Of a stretch of 33,053 bases of DNA, positions 8,385 through 15,226 are shown piece by piece. The notes beneath the pieces are model-generated. The model had not been told where the DNA came from. It saw only the letters and a list, made by a program, of their open reading frames with translations, and did not search any database. Source of the DNA: DASQVO01 sp035640715 (GTDB taxonomy: Bacteria > Actinomycetota > Actinomycetes > Streptosporangiales > Streptosporangiaceae); the NCBI GenBank assembly GCA_035640715.1, contig DASQVO010000413.1:1-33053 (forward strand). Direction: 5' to 3'. Both the position numbers and the translations under genes were made by a program. The stretch's first letter is position 1, and every line of letters begins with the position of its first letter.

Positions 8385-9548
8385 GTGGAAGAGCAACGCA
8401 AGATCCGGGTGGCCGTGATCTTCGGTGGCCGGAGCGCGGAGCATTCCGTCTCCTGCGCGAGCGCCGCTCACGTGCTGCCCGCCATCGACCCCGGCCGCTA
8501 CGAGGTCGTTCCCATCGGCATAGCCCGCGACGGCCGGTGGGTTCTGGTCTCGGGCGAGGTGGGCCGGCTTGCGATCGGCAGCGACGGCGAACTGCCGTCC
8601 GTCGAGGCCGTCGCCACCCCGGGGACCGAGCTTGCCGCACGGCCTGGTCCCGGCCTGGGCCTGACGGCCTTGCGCCCCGGGGACGTTCCCGCCGATCTTG
8701 GCGAGGTGGACGTCGTGCTGCCACTGCTGCACGGCACCTACGGCGAGGACGGCACCATCCAGGGACTCCTTGAGATGACCGGCACCCGGTACTCGGGTGC
8801 GGGCGTGTTCGCCAGCGCGGCCGGGATGGACAAGGAGTACATGAAACTGATCTTCGCCGCGCGCGGCCTGCCCATCGGGCCATACGTGGTGGTGCGGGAC
8901 CGTGACTGGGGTGCCGCCGAGGGGAGGCAGCCGGCCTCGGCCGGCACCACGGCGGCCCCCGGGGAGCGTAAGCGCGTGCTCGATGAGATCAGCGAGCTCG
9001 GCTGGCCGGTGTTCGTCAAGCCAGCCCGGGGCGGCTCCAGCGTTGGCACGTCGATGGCCTGCGACCCGGCAGGGCTGGAGCAGGCGATCGAGACGGCACG
9101 CGAATACGATGCCAAGGTGCTGGTCGAAGCCGCGATCGACGGCATGGAGATCGAGTGCGGCGTCCTCGAGGGGATGGACGGCGGACCAGCCGAGTCGAGC
9201 GTGCCAGGCCAGGTCCTGATCGGTGGCGGGGCGGACTTCTACGACTTCCAGGCGAAGTATCTCGCCGGCGAGACCGGCATGGTGATCCCGCCGCCCATCC
9301 CGGACCGGCATATCGACAAGATCAGGCAGCTAGCCTGCGCGGCCTTCGACGCGATCTCCTGTGCGGGCCTGGCCCGGGTGGATTTCTTCTACACGCCGGA
9401 CGGCCGGGTCCTCGTCAACGAGATCAACACGATGCCGGGGATGACTCCCGCCTCCGGCTTCCCGAAGATGTGGGAGGCCACAGGCCTCCCACTGCCGCAG
9501 CTCATGGACAGGATCATCCAGACAGCCCTCCGCAAGCGCCAGTGCTAG
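8385..9548 (+). CDS. ddl: D-alanine--D-alanine ligase
   Basis: Ddl makes the D-Ala-D-Ala dipeptide for peptidoglycan precursors. The 387-residue ATP-grasp enzyme shows IFGGRSAEHSVS (12-23), PLLHGTYGEDGT (113-124), KPARGGSSVGTS (212-223), the omega-loop FQAKY (288-292, where a Lys-Tyr pair is expected for dipeptide ligases) and NEINTMPGMTPAS (345-357). Residues about 177-195 (GAAEGRQPASAGTTAAPGE) are a low-complexity insertion. GTG at 8385 follows GGAGG at 8374-8378. The stop codon lies at the edge of a GC-rich tandem repeat block that probably ends transcription. Confidence 0.96.
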   Translation: MEEQRKIRVAVIFGGRSAEHSVSCASAAHVLPAIDPGRYEVVPIGIARDGRWVLVSGEVGRLAIGSDGELPSVEAVATPGTELAARPGPGLGLTALRPGDVPADLGEVDVVLPLLHGTYGEDGTIQGLLEMTGTRYSGAGVFASAAGMDKEYMKLIFAARGLPIGPYVVVRDRDWGAAEGRQPASAGTTAAPGERKRVLDEISELGWPVFVKPARGGSSVGTSMACDPAGLEQAIETAREYDAKVLVEAAIDGMEIECGVLEGMDGGPAESSVPGQVLIGGGADFYDFQAKYLAGETGMVIPPPIPDRHIDKIRQLACAAFDAISCAGLARVDFFYTPDGRVLVNEINTMPGMTPASGFPKMWEATGLPLPQLMDRIIQTALRKRQC

Positions 9549-9710
9549 CCGGGAGGACGACCCAGTGTTAGCCCGGGGGGACGACCCCCCGGAACCCCCG
9601 TCAGCTTTCCCGGGCTGGGGTCCGACACACCGGCCACTGTGCTGGCCCGGGGGGGCGACCCCCCGGAGCCCCCCGTCAGCTTTCCCGGGCTGGGGTCCGA
9701 CACACCGGCC
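9542..9710 (+). repeat. hairpin repeat family A, two full copies plus one degenerate copy after ddl
   Basis: Two copies of a ~65-bp unit begin at 9571 and 9645 (offset 74-75). Each has a GC hairpin, CCGGGGGGACGACCCCCCGG in copy one (9573-9592) and the same with a slightly different loop in copy two (9647-9666). Each continues with CGTCAGCTTTCCCGGGCTGG and TCCGACACACCGGCC. A degenerate copy (GCTAGCCGGGAGGACGACCC) begins at 9544 and contains the ddl stop codon. The same core occurs in reverse orientation at 27946-28065. The hairpins may end ddl transcription. Confidence 0.85.
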
Positions 9711-9857
9711 GCTCGCCGGGCCTGAAGGCCCGGACTCGCTGGGCCGGTACGATCGCCTGTCCGTAGCCCGTGCGGTGCTGTCCGATACACCGGCCGCTCG
9801 CCGGGCCTGAAGGCCCGGACTCGCTGGGCCGGTACGATCGTCTGTCCGTAGCCCGCG
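9696..9857 (+). repeat. 85-bp tandem duplication between ddl and HU
   Basis: A ~77-bp segment at 9696-9772 is repeated at 9781-9857 (period 85) with three differences (positions 9701/9786, 9756/9841 and 9771/9856). Each unit contains an 8-bp perfect hairpin, CCGGGCCTGAAGGCCCGG, at 9717-9734 and again at 9802-9819. The first unit overlaps the end of repeat A. The rest of this 411-base gap (9858-9959) shows no gene. Confidence 0.85.
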
Positions 9858-9959
9858 CCAGTACCGGCGGCACGGACGGCTTCATGCAGCCGCCCGTGCC
9901 GCACTCAGGCCGTGGGCTTGCCGAAAGCCCCCTTACTTCTCCTGCTTCATTCTCCGCCG

Positions 9960-10241
9960 TTACCTCTTCCCGCTGTTCACGAGCGCCTTGAAGTCCGCCC
10001 CAGGGCGGAACTTCGGCACCGAGGACTTAGGCACCTGGATCGCCGCACCGGTAGCCGGGTTACGGGCAGTGCGGGCAGGCCGCTCGGTCTTCTCGAAGAC
10101 CCCGAAACCGGTGATCGCTACCTTGTCACCCTTTGCAACGGTCGACTGGATGGTCTCGAGGACGGCATTCACGGCCTCGGTAGCGGTCTTCTTGTCCCCC
10201 AGCCGACCTGAGATCGCATCAATCAAATCACGCTTGTTCAT
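9960..10241 (-). CDS. DNA-binding protein HU
   Basis: HU is a nucleoid-associated protein that binds and bends DNA as a dimer. The 93-residue product starts MNKRDLIDAISGRLG, has GFGVFEKTERPARTARNPATG with the DNA-contacting beta-arm tip RNPATG (60-65), and ends KFRPGADFKALVNSGKR. It lacks the long Lys/Ala-rich tail of the actinobacterial HupB/HupS forms, so it is the short, HupA-like type. The ATG at 10241 follows GGAG (10252-10249 on the minus strand). A good promoter lies at 10316-10344. It converges on ddl across the repeat block. Confidence 0.95.
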   Translation of the reverse strand: MNKRDLIDAISGRLGDKKTATEAVNAVLETIQSTVAKGDKVAITGFGVFEKTERPARTARNPATGAAIQVPKSSVPKFRPGADFKALVNSGKR

Positions 10242-10269
10242 ATCTCACTCCTGCGGTTCCCCCACGGGA

Positions 10270-10302
10270 GGTCGCGCGGACATAGCACCCGAGTTCGCGA
10301 CC
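10270..10302 (-). other. hairpin in the predicted HU 5' untranslated region
   Basis: GGTCGCG (10270-10276) and CGCGACC (10296-10302) are perfect inverted repeats of 7 bp around a 19-base loop. They lie between the predicted HU start of transcription (about 10309) and the ATG. They could affect mRNA stability or translation; nothing more can be said from sequence. Confidence 0.4.
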
Positions 10303-10315
10303 TCTGATGTGCCCG

Positions 10316-10344
10316 AAAATAGGCTATCGAGCGTCGTTACACAA
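10316..10344 (-). promoter_or_regulatory. promoter of the HU gene
   Basis: On the minus strand TTGTGT (10344-10339), a 17-base spacer and TATTTT (10321-10316) form a good housekeeping sigma-factor promoter in an unusually AT-rich patch. The start would be near 10309, giving a leader of about 68 bases. Confidence 0.65.
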
Positions 10345-10436
10345 TAACCACAGCCAACATTGGCCGGCGTGTCGGGGCATGGACGTGCTGGAATCGGATC
10401 GGCGCGTTACACTGACCGCCACAATAAGGGACAGAT

Positions 10437-10532
10437 ATGACCGCAAATCATGACGCTTCAGGCGGGGGTTTCGGTCTGCCCCGCAAGGTAGCCATGCCGA
10501 CTGGATCCGCATCCAATCCGGCCGGCTTGTGA
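10437..10532 (+). CDS. possible 31-residue small protein between HU and leuD
   Basis: ATG at 10437 is preceded by AAGGGA (10426-10431) at five bases and by a possible -10, TACACT (10408-10413), without a clear -35. The frame starts MTANHDASGGGFGLPRK and stops with TGA at 10530-10532, inside the first of two strong hairpins. Thus -10, ribosome binding site, ORF and terminator appear in the right order. No domain or homolog is recognised and the composition (Gly/Ala/Ser/Pro) is not informative. It could be a small protein, a leader, or chance. The rest of the 340-base gap holds the HU promoter. Confidence 0.35.
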   Translation: MTANHDASGGGFGLPRKVAMPTGSASNPAGL

Positions 10533-10558
10533 AGCCGGCGGGCACCACCGTGGTGCCC
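10521..10558. terminator. twin hairpins downstream of leuD
   Basis: Two perfect 8-bp hairpins lie side by side: GCCGGCTT-GTG-AAGCCGGC at 10521-10539 and GGGCACCA-CCG-TGGTGCCC at 10540-10558. They follow the leuD stop (minus strand) by 23 bases and also cover the end of the small plus-strand ORF. No T-run is present. They probably form a bidirectional terminator. Confidence 0.55.
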
Positions 10559-10581
10559 ACCGGCAACGTCCGCGGCGTCCC

Positions 10582-11175
10582 TCAAGCCGTCGCCGGCAGC
10601 CAGGACGGGCGCGCCTGCTCGAAGACGGCGATGTCATCGGCGTAACGCAGCGTCAGCCCGATGTCATCCAGGCCTTCCATAAGCCGCCACCGTGTGTAGT
10701 CATCGATCTCGAACGGGGCCGTGATGCCGGCCGCGGCGTGGCGTATCTCACGTGCCCCAAGGTCCACGGTGATCTCGGCGGCCGGGTCGGCCTCCGCCGC
10801 GTCCTGCAGCGCGGTGACCACCTCCTCCGGCAGCCGTACCGGGAGCAGCCCGGCCTTGGTCGCGTTGTTGCGGAAGATGTCGCCGAAGCGCGGGGCGATC
10901 ACCACGCGGAAGCCATAGTCGACGAGCGCCCACACGGCGTGTTCCCGCGACGATCCGATACCGAAGTCGGTGCCGGCGGCGAGGACAGTCGCGCCGGCAT
11001 AGGCCGGCTGGTTCAGCACGAACGAGGGATCCTCGCGCCAGGCGGCGAACAGGCCGTCGCCGAAGCCGACGCGGCTGACCCACTTCAGGTACTCAGCCGA
11101 GATGATCTGGTCGGTATCGACGTTGCTCCGCCGCAGCGGCAGCACCCGCCCGGTGTGGCTGATAAACGGCTCCAT
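10582..11175 (-). CDS. leuD: 3-isopropylmalate dehydratase small subunit
   Basis: LeuD pairs with LeuC to isomerise 2-isopropylmalate to 3-isopropylmalate in leucine synthesis. The 197-residue protein has the usual length and shows LPLRRSNVDTDQIISAEYLK (about 12-31), DPSFVLNQ (about 49-56), the swivel-domain loop FGIGSSREHAVWAL (about 70-83) and NNATKAGLLPV. The ATG at 11175 is 12 bases after the leuC stop, so the two are one operon in the order leuC-leuD. Twin hairpins follow the stop. Confidence 0.97.
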   Translation of the reverse strand: MEPFISHTGRVLPLRRSNVDTDQIISAEYLKWVSRVGFGDGLFAAWREDPSFVLNQPAYAGATVLAAGTDFGIGSSREHAVWALVDYGFRVVIAPRFGDIFRNNATKAGLLPVRLPEEVVTALQDAAEADPAAEITVDLGAREIRHAAAGITAPFEIDDYTRWRLMEGLDDIGLTLRYADDIAVFEQARPSWLPATA

Positions 11176-11187
11176 ATCTGCTTTCTC

Positions 11188-12615
11188 CTAAAGGGTGGCG
11201 GGGGCGGACAGGTGGCCGGTGACGGCGGTGGCGGCTGCCACCTCGGGCGACACGAGGTGCGTGCGGCCGCCCTTGCCCTGGCGTCCCTCGAAGTTGCGGT
11301 TGGAGGTGGATGCGCTGCGCTCGCCGGGGGACAGCTTGTCCGGGTTCATGCCAAGGCACATCGAGCAGCCCGCTGCGCGCCACTCCGCCCCGGCGGCAGT
11401 GAAGACTGCGTCCAGGCCCTCACGCTCAGCCTGTGCCCTGACCTCCATGGAGCCCGGGACGACCAGCATCCGGACCCGCTCGTCCACCTTGCGACCGCGC
11501 AGCACCTCGGCCGCGGCGCGCAGGTCCTCGATCCGCCCGTTGGTGCAGGAACCGACGAAGACGGTGCCGACCGCAATGTCGGTGAGCGGCGTGCCCGGCG
11601 CCAGGTCCATGTAGCGGAGCGACCGCTCGGCGGCGGCGCGCTCGCCTGGGTCGGCCATCGACGCCGGGTCGGGCACCACCGACGACAGCGGCGCCGCCTG
11701 CGCCGGGTTGGTCCCCCACGTCACGTACGGCGTGAGCTGGGCGGCATCCAGCGTGACCTCGTGGTCGAAGACCGCGTCCGCGTCGGTCGGCAGGGACCGC
11801 CAGTAATCGAGCGCGGTCTCCCAGGCGGCGCCGCGCGGCGCGTGCGGCTTGCCCTCAAGATAGGCGAAGGTCACCTCGTCCGGCGCGACGAGCCCGGCCC
11901 GCGCACCCGCCTCGATTGACATGTTGCAGATCGTGAGGCGGCCCTCCATAGACAGGCTCCGCACGGCCTCGCCGCGATACTCCACGATGTAGCCCTGGCC
12001 GCCGCCGGTGCCAATCTTCGCGACGATCGCGAGGATCAGGTCCTTCGCCGTCACTCCGTAGGGCAGGCGGCCGTCCACGGTGACCGCCATGGTCTTCGGC
12101 CGGATCTGCGGCAGCGTCTGGGTGGCCAGCACATGTTCCACCTCGCTGGTGCCGATGCCGAACGCCAGCGCGCCCATCGCGCCGTGGGTGCTGGTGTGCG
12201 AGTCGCCGCAGACGATCGTCATGCCGGGCTGGCTCAGCCCGAACTGCGGGCCGATGACGTGGACGATGCCCTGGCCGGCATCGCCCATCGGGTGCAGCCG
12301 GATGCCGAACTGAGCGCAGTTCTTGCGGAGCGTCTCCACCTGGGTGCGCGACACCGGGTCGGTGACCGGGCTGGACGGCCCTTCGAGCGGCACGCCCGGG
12401 CCCGAGATCCCGGTCGTCGGCACGTTGTGGTCCTCGGTGGCGATCGTCAGGTCCGGCCGGCGTACCGTGCGGCCAGCCATCCTGAGCCCGTCGAACGCCT
12501 GCGGGCTCGTCACCTCGTGCACCAGGTGCAGATCGATGTAAAGCAGGTCGGGCTCATCCTCTGCGCTGCGCACCAGATGGGCATCCCATATTTTTTCGGC
12601 CAGCGTGCGGCCCAT
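11188..12615 (-). CDS. leuC: 3-isopropylmalate dehydratase large subunit
   Basis: LeuC carries the [4Fe-4S] cluster of isopropylmalate isomerase. From ATG 12615 (MGRTLAEKIWDAHLV) the product has 475 residues, the usual size. Cluster ligands are Cys357 (GSCTNGRI) and Cys417/Cys420 (CSMCLGMN). Other marks are TEDHNVPT (60-67), GDSHTSTHGAMG (137-148) and SNRNFEGRQG (438-447). A longer in-frame start at 12696 would begin inside the operator and adds a non-conserved Gly-rich stretch; the 12615 ATG has GGAGGGAGAGGG just upstream and is preferred. It is divergent from the IclR regulator, with a palindrome between them. Confidence 0.97.
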   Translation of the reverse strand: MGRTLAEKIWDAHLVRSAEDEPDLLYIDLHLVHEVTSPQAFDGLRMAGRTVRRPDLTIATEDHNVPTTGISGPGVPLEGPSSPVTDPVSRTQVETLRKNCAQFGIRLHPMGDAGQGIVHVIGPQFGLSQPGMTIVCGDSHTSTHGAMGALAFGIGTSEVEHVLATQTLPQIRPKTMAVTVDGRLPYGVTAKDLILAIVAKIGTGGGQGYIVEYRGEAVRSLSMEGRLTICNMSIEAGARAGLVAPDEVTFAYLEGKPHAPRGAAWETALDYWRSLPTDADAVFDHEVTLDAAQLTPYVTWGTNPAQAAPLSSVVPDPASMADPGERAAAERSLRYMDLAPGTPLTDIAVGTVFVGSCTNGRIEDLRAAAEVLRGRKVDERVRMLVVPGSMEVRAQAEREGLDAVFTAAGAEWRAAGCSMCLGMNPDKLSPGERSASTSNRNFEGRQGKGGRTHLVSPEVAAATAVTGHLSAPATL

Positions 12616-12688
12616 CGCGCCCTCTCCCTCCGGTCGGCCTCCCCCACCGGAAGCCGGCCCACGTTTCTGTCGCATCTCGTCTGTTGCA

Positions 12689-12703
12689 TCTCGCATACCG
12701 AGA
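12689..12703. promoter_or_regulatory. candidate IclR (NdgR/LtbR-type) operator between leuC and the regulator gene
   Basis: TCTCG-CATAC-CGAGA is an interrupted palindrome in the divergent leuC/iclR promoter region. On the minus strand it reads TCTCGGTATGCGAGA, which matches 12 of 15 positions of the palindrome at 28200-28214 after ilvE (TCTCAGTATCTGAGA). For the regulator gene, TTGCAT (12684-12689), 17 bases and CAGTAT (12707-12712) could be a promoter with the operator between its two hexamers. That would fit autoregulation and a start at or near the ATG. Confidence 0.55.
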
Positions 12704-12718
12704 CGGCAGTATCAAGAC

Positions 12719-13432
12719 ATGAACAACTCTAGCGGAGTGGGCGTGCTGGACAAGGCGGCTTCCGTGCTGAACGCCATGGAGAGCGGCCCCGCCTCGCTCT
12801 CGCAACTTGTCAGCGCGACCGGACTCGCGCGGCCGACGGTGCACCGGATCGCCGTCGCCCTGGAGCACCACCGGTTCGTGGCCCGCGATTCACAAGGGCG
12901 CTTCATCATCGGCCCCAGGATCGCCGAGCTGGCGGCGGCCGCCGGCGAGGACCGGCTGCTGTCCGTCGCCCAGCCGATTCTCGGTTACCTGAGGGACGTG
13001 ACCGGCGAGAGCGCGCAGCTCTACCGCAGGCAGGCGGACGCACGGATCTGCGTTGCCGCCGCCGAGCGGGCGAGCGGCCTTCGCGACACCGTCCCCATCG
13101 GCGCGGCGCTGCCGATGACCGCCGGATCAGCCGCCCAGGTGCTGCTCGCGTGGGAGGACGCCGAGCGGATGCACCGGGGGCTGCGTGGCGCGAAGTTCAG
13201 CGCCACGACCCTTTCGCAGGTACGGCGCCGGGGCTGGGCCGCCAGCGTGGGTGAGCGGGAACCCGGTGTCGCCTCTGTGTCCGCCCCGGTGCGCGGGCCC
13301 GGCGGCCGGGTCGTCGCCGCTGTCTCCGTGTCCGGGCCGATTGAGCGGCTGACGCGCTCGCCTGGCCGGCTGCACGCGGCCGCGGTGGTCGGCGCGGGCG
13401 ACAAGATCAGCGAACAGCTCACGGAGCGCTGA
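12719..13432 (+). CDS. ndgR: IclR-family regulator, NdgR/LtbR type
   Basis: NdgR (Streptomyces) and LtbR (Corynebacterium) control leuCD and other amino acid genes from the same divergent position. The 237-residue protein starts MNNSSGVGVLDKAASVLNAME and has a winged helix at about 8-65 (SATGLARPTVHRIAVALEHH), followed by the effector domain (GESAQLYRRQADARICVAAAERASGLRDT, then RRGWAASVGEREPGVASVSAPV). These blocks agree closely with my memory of Streptomyces NdgR. ATG at 12719 has no clear ribosome binding site, and a possible promoter predicts a leaderless mRNA. The ligand is not known from sequence. Confidence 0.9.
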   Translation: MNNSSGVGVLDKAASVLNAMESGPASLSQLVSATGLARPTVHRIAVALEHHRFVARDSQGRFIIGPRIAELAAAAGEDRLLSVAQPILGYLRDVTGESAQLYRRQADARICVAAAERASGLRDTVPIGAALPMTAGSAAQVLLAWEDAERMHRGLRGAKFSATTLSQVRRRGWAASVGEREPGVASVSAPVRGPGGRVVAAVSVSGPIERLTRSPGRLHAAAVVGAGDKISEQLTER

Positions 13433-13487
13433 GCAGGCAGGACCTATGTCCTTCAGCTGTCCTCCAGCTGTCCTCCAGCGGCATGAC

Positions 13488-13509
13488 GCGTGGCGCCTGT
13501 ACGCCACGC
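13488..13509 (+). terminator. hairpin after the IclR regulator
   Basis: GCGTGGCG (13488-13495) and CGCCACGC (13502-13509) form a perfect 8-bp stem with a 6-base loop, 55 bases past the regulator stop. No T-run follows. A short tandem repeat of AGCTGTCCTCC (about 13455-13478) lies just before it. I see no clear pntAA promoter in the remaining 150 bases. Confidence 0.45.
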
Positions 13510-13659
13510 AACTTGCTGTCATACGCTCGCACTAACGGTCCGCGGGCTCTCGGGAATGCCGGATAGAGCGCTCCTCCCGTGCTGCCCTATCAGGCCGGAA
13601 CATCACGGATATGGCCGTGACTCACGAGCTGGCCCGGCCGCACGGAGCGAGGTCACTGA

Positions 13660-14871
13660 ATGAAGGTAGCTGTCGTCAAGGAGAACGCGCCTGGGGAGCG
13701 TCGAGTCGCGCTGGTGCCTGAAACGGTACCGAAACTTCAGGCCGCCGGCGCCGAGGTGCTCATCGAAAGCGGGGCCGGCCAGGCGGCGTGGTTTCCCGAT
13801 AGCGCCTACGCCGAGGTCGGCGCGGTCATCGTCACGACCGCCGAGCTCTACGACCAGGCGGACGTGATCCTCACGGTCACCCGGCCCGGCCCGGATACCG
13901 TGCCGCGGCTCCGCGCCGGGCAGGCCCTGTTCGGGATGCTGTCACCGCTGACCGACCCGGAGCTGGCGCGCGATCTCGCCGCCGCGGGCGTTACCGCGGT
14001 CAGCCTCGATGGGCTCCCCCGCACCCTGTCACGCGCGCAGCCGATGGACGCGCTCAGCTCGCAGGCCAACATCGCGGGGTACAAGGCGGCATTGATCGCG
14101 GCGGCCGCCTACGGCCGGTTCTTCCCGCTGCTCATCACCGCGGCCGGTACCGCGCGGCCTGCGAGGCTGCTCGTGCTCGGGGCGGGGGTGGCCGGGCTTC
14201 AGGCCATGGGGACCGCACGCAGGCTCGGCGCGGTGGTCAGCGGGTATGACGTCCGCCCCGCCACCAAGGCCGAGGTCGAATCCGTCGGCGCGACGTTCAT
14301 CGAGCTGACATCGGTAGGCCCGGCCGTCGGCGAAGGCGGGTACGCCCGCGCACTGACCGAGGAGGAACGGGCCGCGCAGCAGGCTGAGCTCGCCGGGCAC
14401 ATCGCCCGCCATGACGTGGTCATCACCACTGCCCAGGTGCCAGGCCGCAGGCCGCCGCTGCTGGTGACCGAGGACGCGCTGAAGGCCATGGCGCCCGGCT
14501 CGGTCATCGTCGACATGGGCGCGAGCGCACTGGGCGGCAACGTCGCGGGATCGGTCCCCGGCGAGACGGTCGTGACCGACGGCGGCGTCACGATCATCGG
14601 GGCGGACAACCTCCCGGCCACGGTGCCGACCGCCGCGTCGGCCGCCTTCGCCCGCAACATCTCGGCGGTACTGCTGCACATGATGAGCGATGGCGCCCTG
14701 GCCGTGGATACCGGCGATGAGATCCAGGCGGGCGTGGTTATCACCCACGACGGCAAGGTCGTCCAGCCGGCCACCGCGCGCCTGCTGGAACCAGCAGAGG
14801 CAGCGGAGCCAGCAGAGGCAGCGGAGCCAGCAAGCGATGGAGGAGCCGATGTCGACGGCACTCGTAACTGA
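13660..14871 (+). CDS. pntAA: NAD(P) transhydrogenase alpha subunit, part 1 (NAD-binding)
   Basis: This is the soluble NAD(H)-binding domain I of proton-translocating transhydrogenase, which reduces NADP+ with NADH using the proton gradient. The 403-residue protein begins MKVAVVKENAPGERRVALVPE. It shows SRAQPMDALSSQANIAGYKA (124-143), the Rossmann loop GAGVAGLQA (174-182), GYDVRP (195-200) and the mobile-loop region near GSVIVDMG. The last ~25 residues are EPAEAA repeats encoded by an 18-bp tandem repeat, probably a linker of no catalytic role. The ATG at 13660 follows GGAGCGAGG. The split alpha subunit (AA + AB) followed by B is the bacterial three-gene form. Confidence 0.95.
   Translation: MKVAVVKENAPGERRVALVPETVPKLQAAGAEVLIESGAGQAAWFPDSAYAEVGAVIVTTAELYDQADVILTVTRPGPDTVPRLRAGQALFGMLSPLTDPELARDLAAAGVTAVSLDGLPRTLSRAQPMDALSSQANIAGYKAALIAAAAYGRFFPLLITAAGTARPARLLVLGAGVAGLQAMGTARRLGAVVSGYDVRPATKAEVESVGATFIELTSVGPAVGEGGYARALTEEERAAQQAELAGHIARHDVVITTAQVPGRRPPLLVTEDALKAMAPGSVIVDMGASALGGNVAGSVPGETVVTDGGVTIIGADNLPATVPTAASAAFARNISAVLLHMMSDGALAVDTGDEIQAGVVITHDGKVVQPATARLLEPAEAAEPAEAAEPASDGGADVDGTRN
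14791..14832 (+). repeat. 18-bp in-frame tandem repeat in pntAA
   Basis: CCAGCAGAGGCAGCGGAG occurs at 14791-14808 and 14809-14826, followed by a partial CCAGCA at 14827-14832. It encodes Pro-Ala-Glu-Ala-Ala-Glu blocks at the PntAA C-terminus. Because the unit is a multiple of three, copy-number changes would keep the frame. Confidence 0.9.
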
Positions 14872-15226
14872 CCTGACCATTTTCGTGCTGGCGCTGCTGG
14901 TCGGCGTCGAGGTGATCGGGAAGGTCCCGGCAACCCTGCACACGCCGCTGATGTCGGCGGCCAACTCCATCCACGGGATCGTACTAGCGGGCGCGTTGCT
15001 CATCGGCCTGACGGCCGGGGGTGTGGTCGGCTACGTCCTGGCCTTCGTCGCCGCGTTCTTCGCCGCGGCCAACGTCGTCGGCGGCTATGTCGTGACCGGC
15101 CGCATGCTGAAGATGTTCCGGCGGAAGGTTCCCGCGGCGCCCGCGGTAACCGCCCCTCCCGAGGCTCCTCCCGCGGCGGTGGCCACGGCCGGCGCTGCAT
15201 CTACCGACGGGAAGAGGGCGTCATGA
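14849..15226 (+). CDS. pntAB: NAD(P) transhydrogenase alpha subunit, part 2 (membrane)
   Basis: This 125-residue membrane piece forms part of the proton channel. It has three hydrophobic segments at about 7-29 (LTIFVLALLVGVEVIGKVP), 39-58 (ANSIHGIVLAGALLIGL) and 62-84 (GYVLAFVAAFFAAANVVGG), then a Pro/Ala-rich tail. ATG at 14849 has GGAGGAG (14839-14845) directly upstream and is preferred over the in-frame ATG at 14837. It overlaps the end of pntAA by 23 bases and its TGA overlaps the pntB ATG (ATGA, 15223-15226), so translation is coupled through all three genes. Confidence 0.93.
   Translation: MSTALVTDLTIFVLALLVGVEVIGKVPATLHTPLMSAANSIHGIVLAGALLIGLTAGGVVGYVLAFVAAFFAAANVVGGYVVTGRMLKMFRRKVPAAPAVTAPPEAPPAAVATAGAASTDGKRAS

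Noticed and set aside
9565..9810. An 81-residue plus-strand frame with repeated PSAFPGWGPTHRPL
   Set aside because: The peptide repeats only mirror the tandem DNA repeats after ddl. There is no ribosome binding site or start context, so I treat the region as repeat DNA.
12616..12720. A Leu-codon leader peptide for leuC
   Set aside because: Reading the minus strand upstream of leuC I found no short ORF with Leu, Val or Ile runs and no intrinsic terminator; only the operator palindrome stands out.
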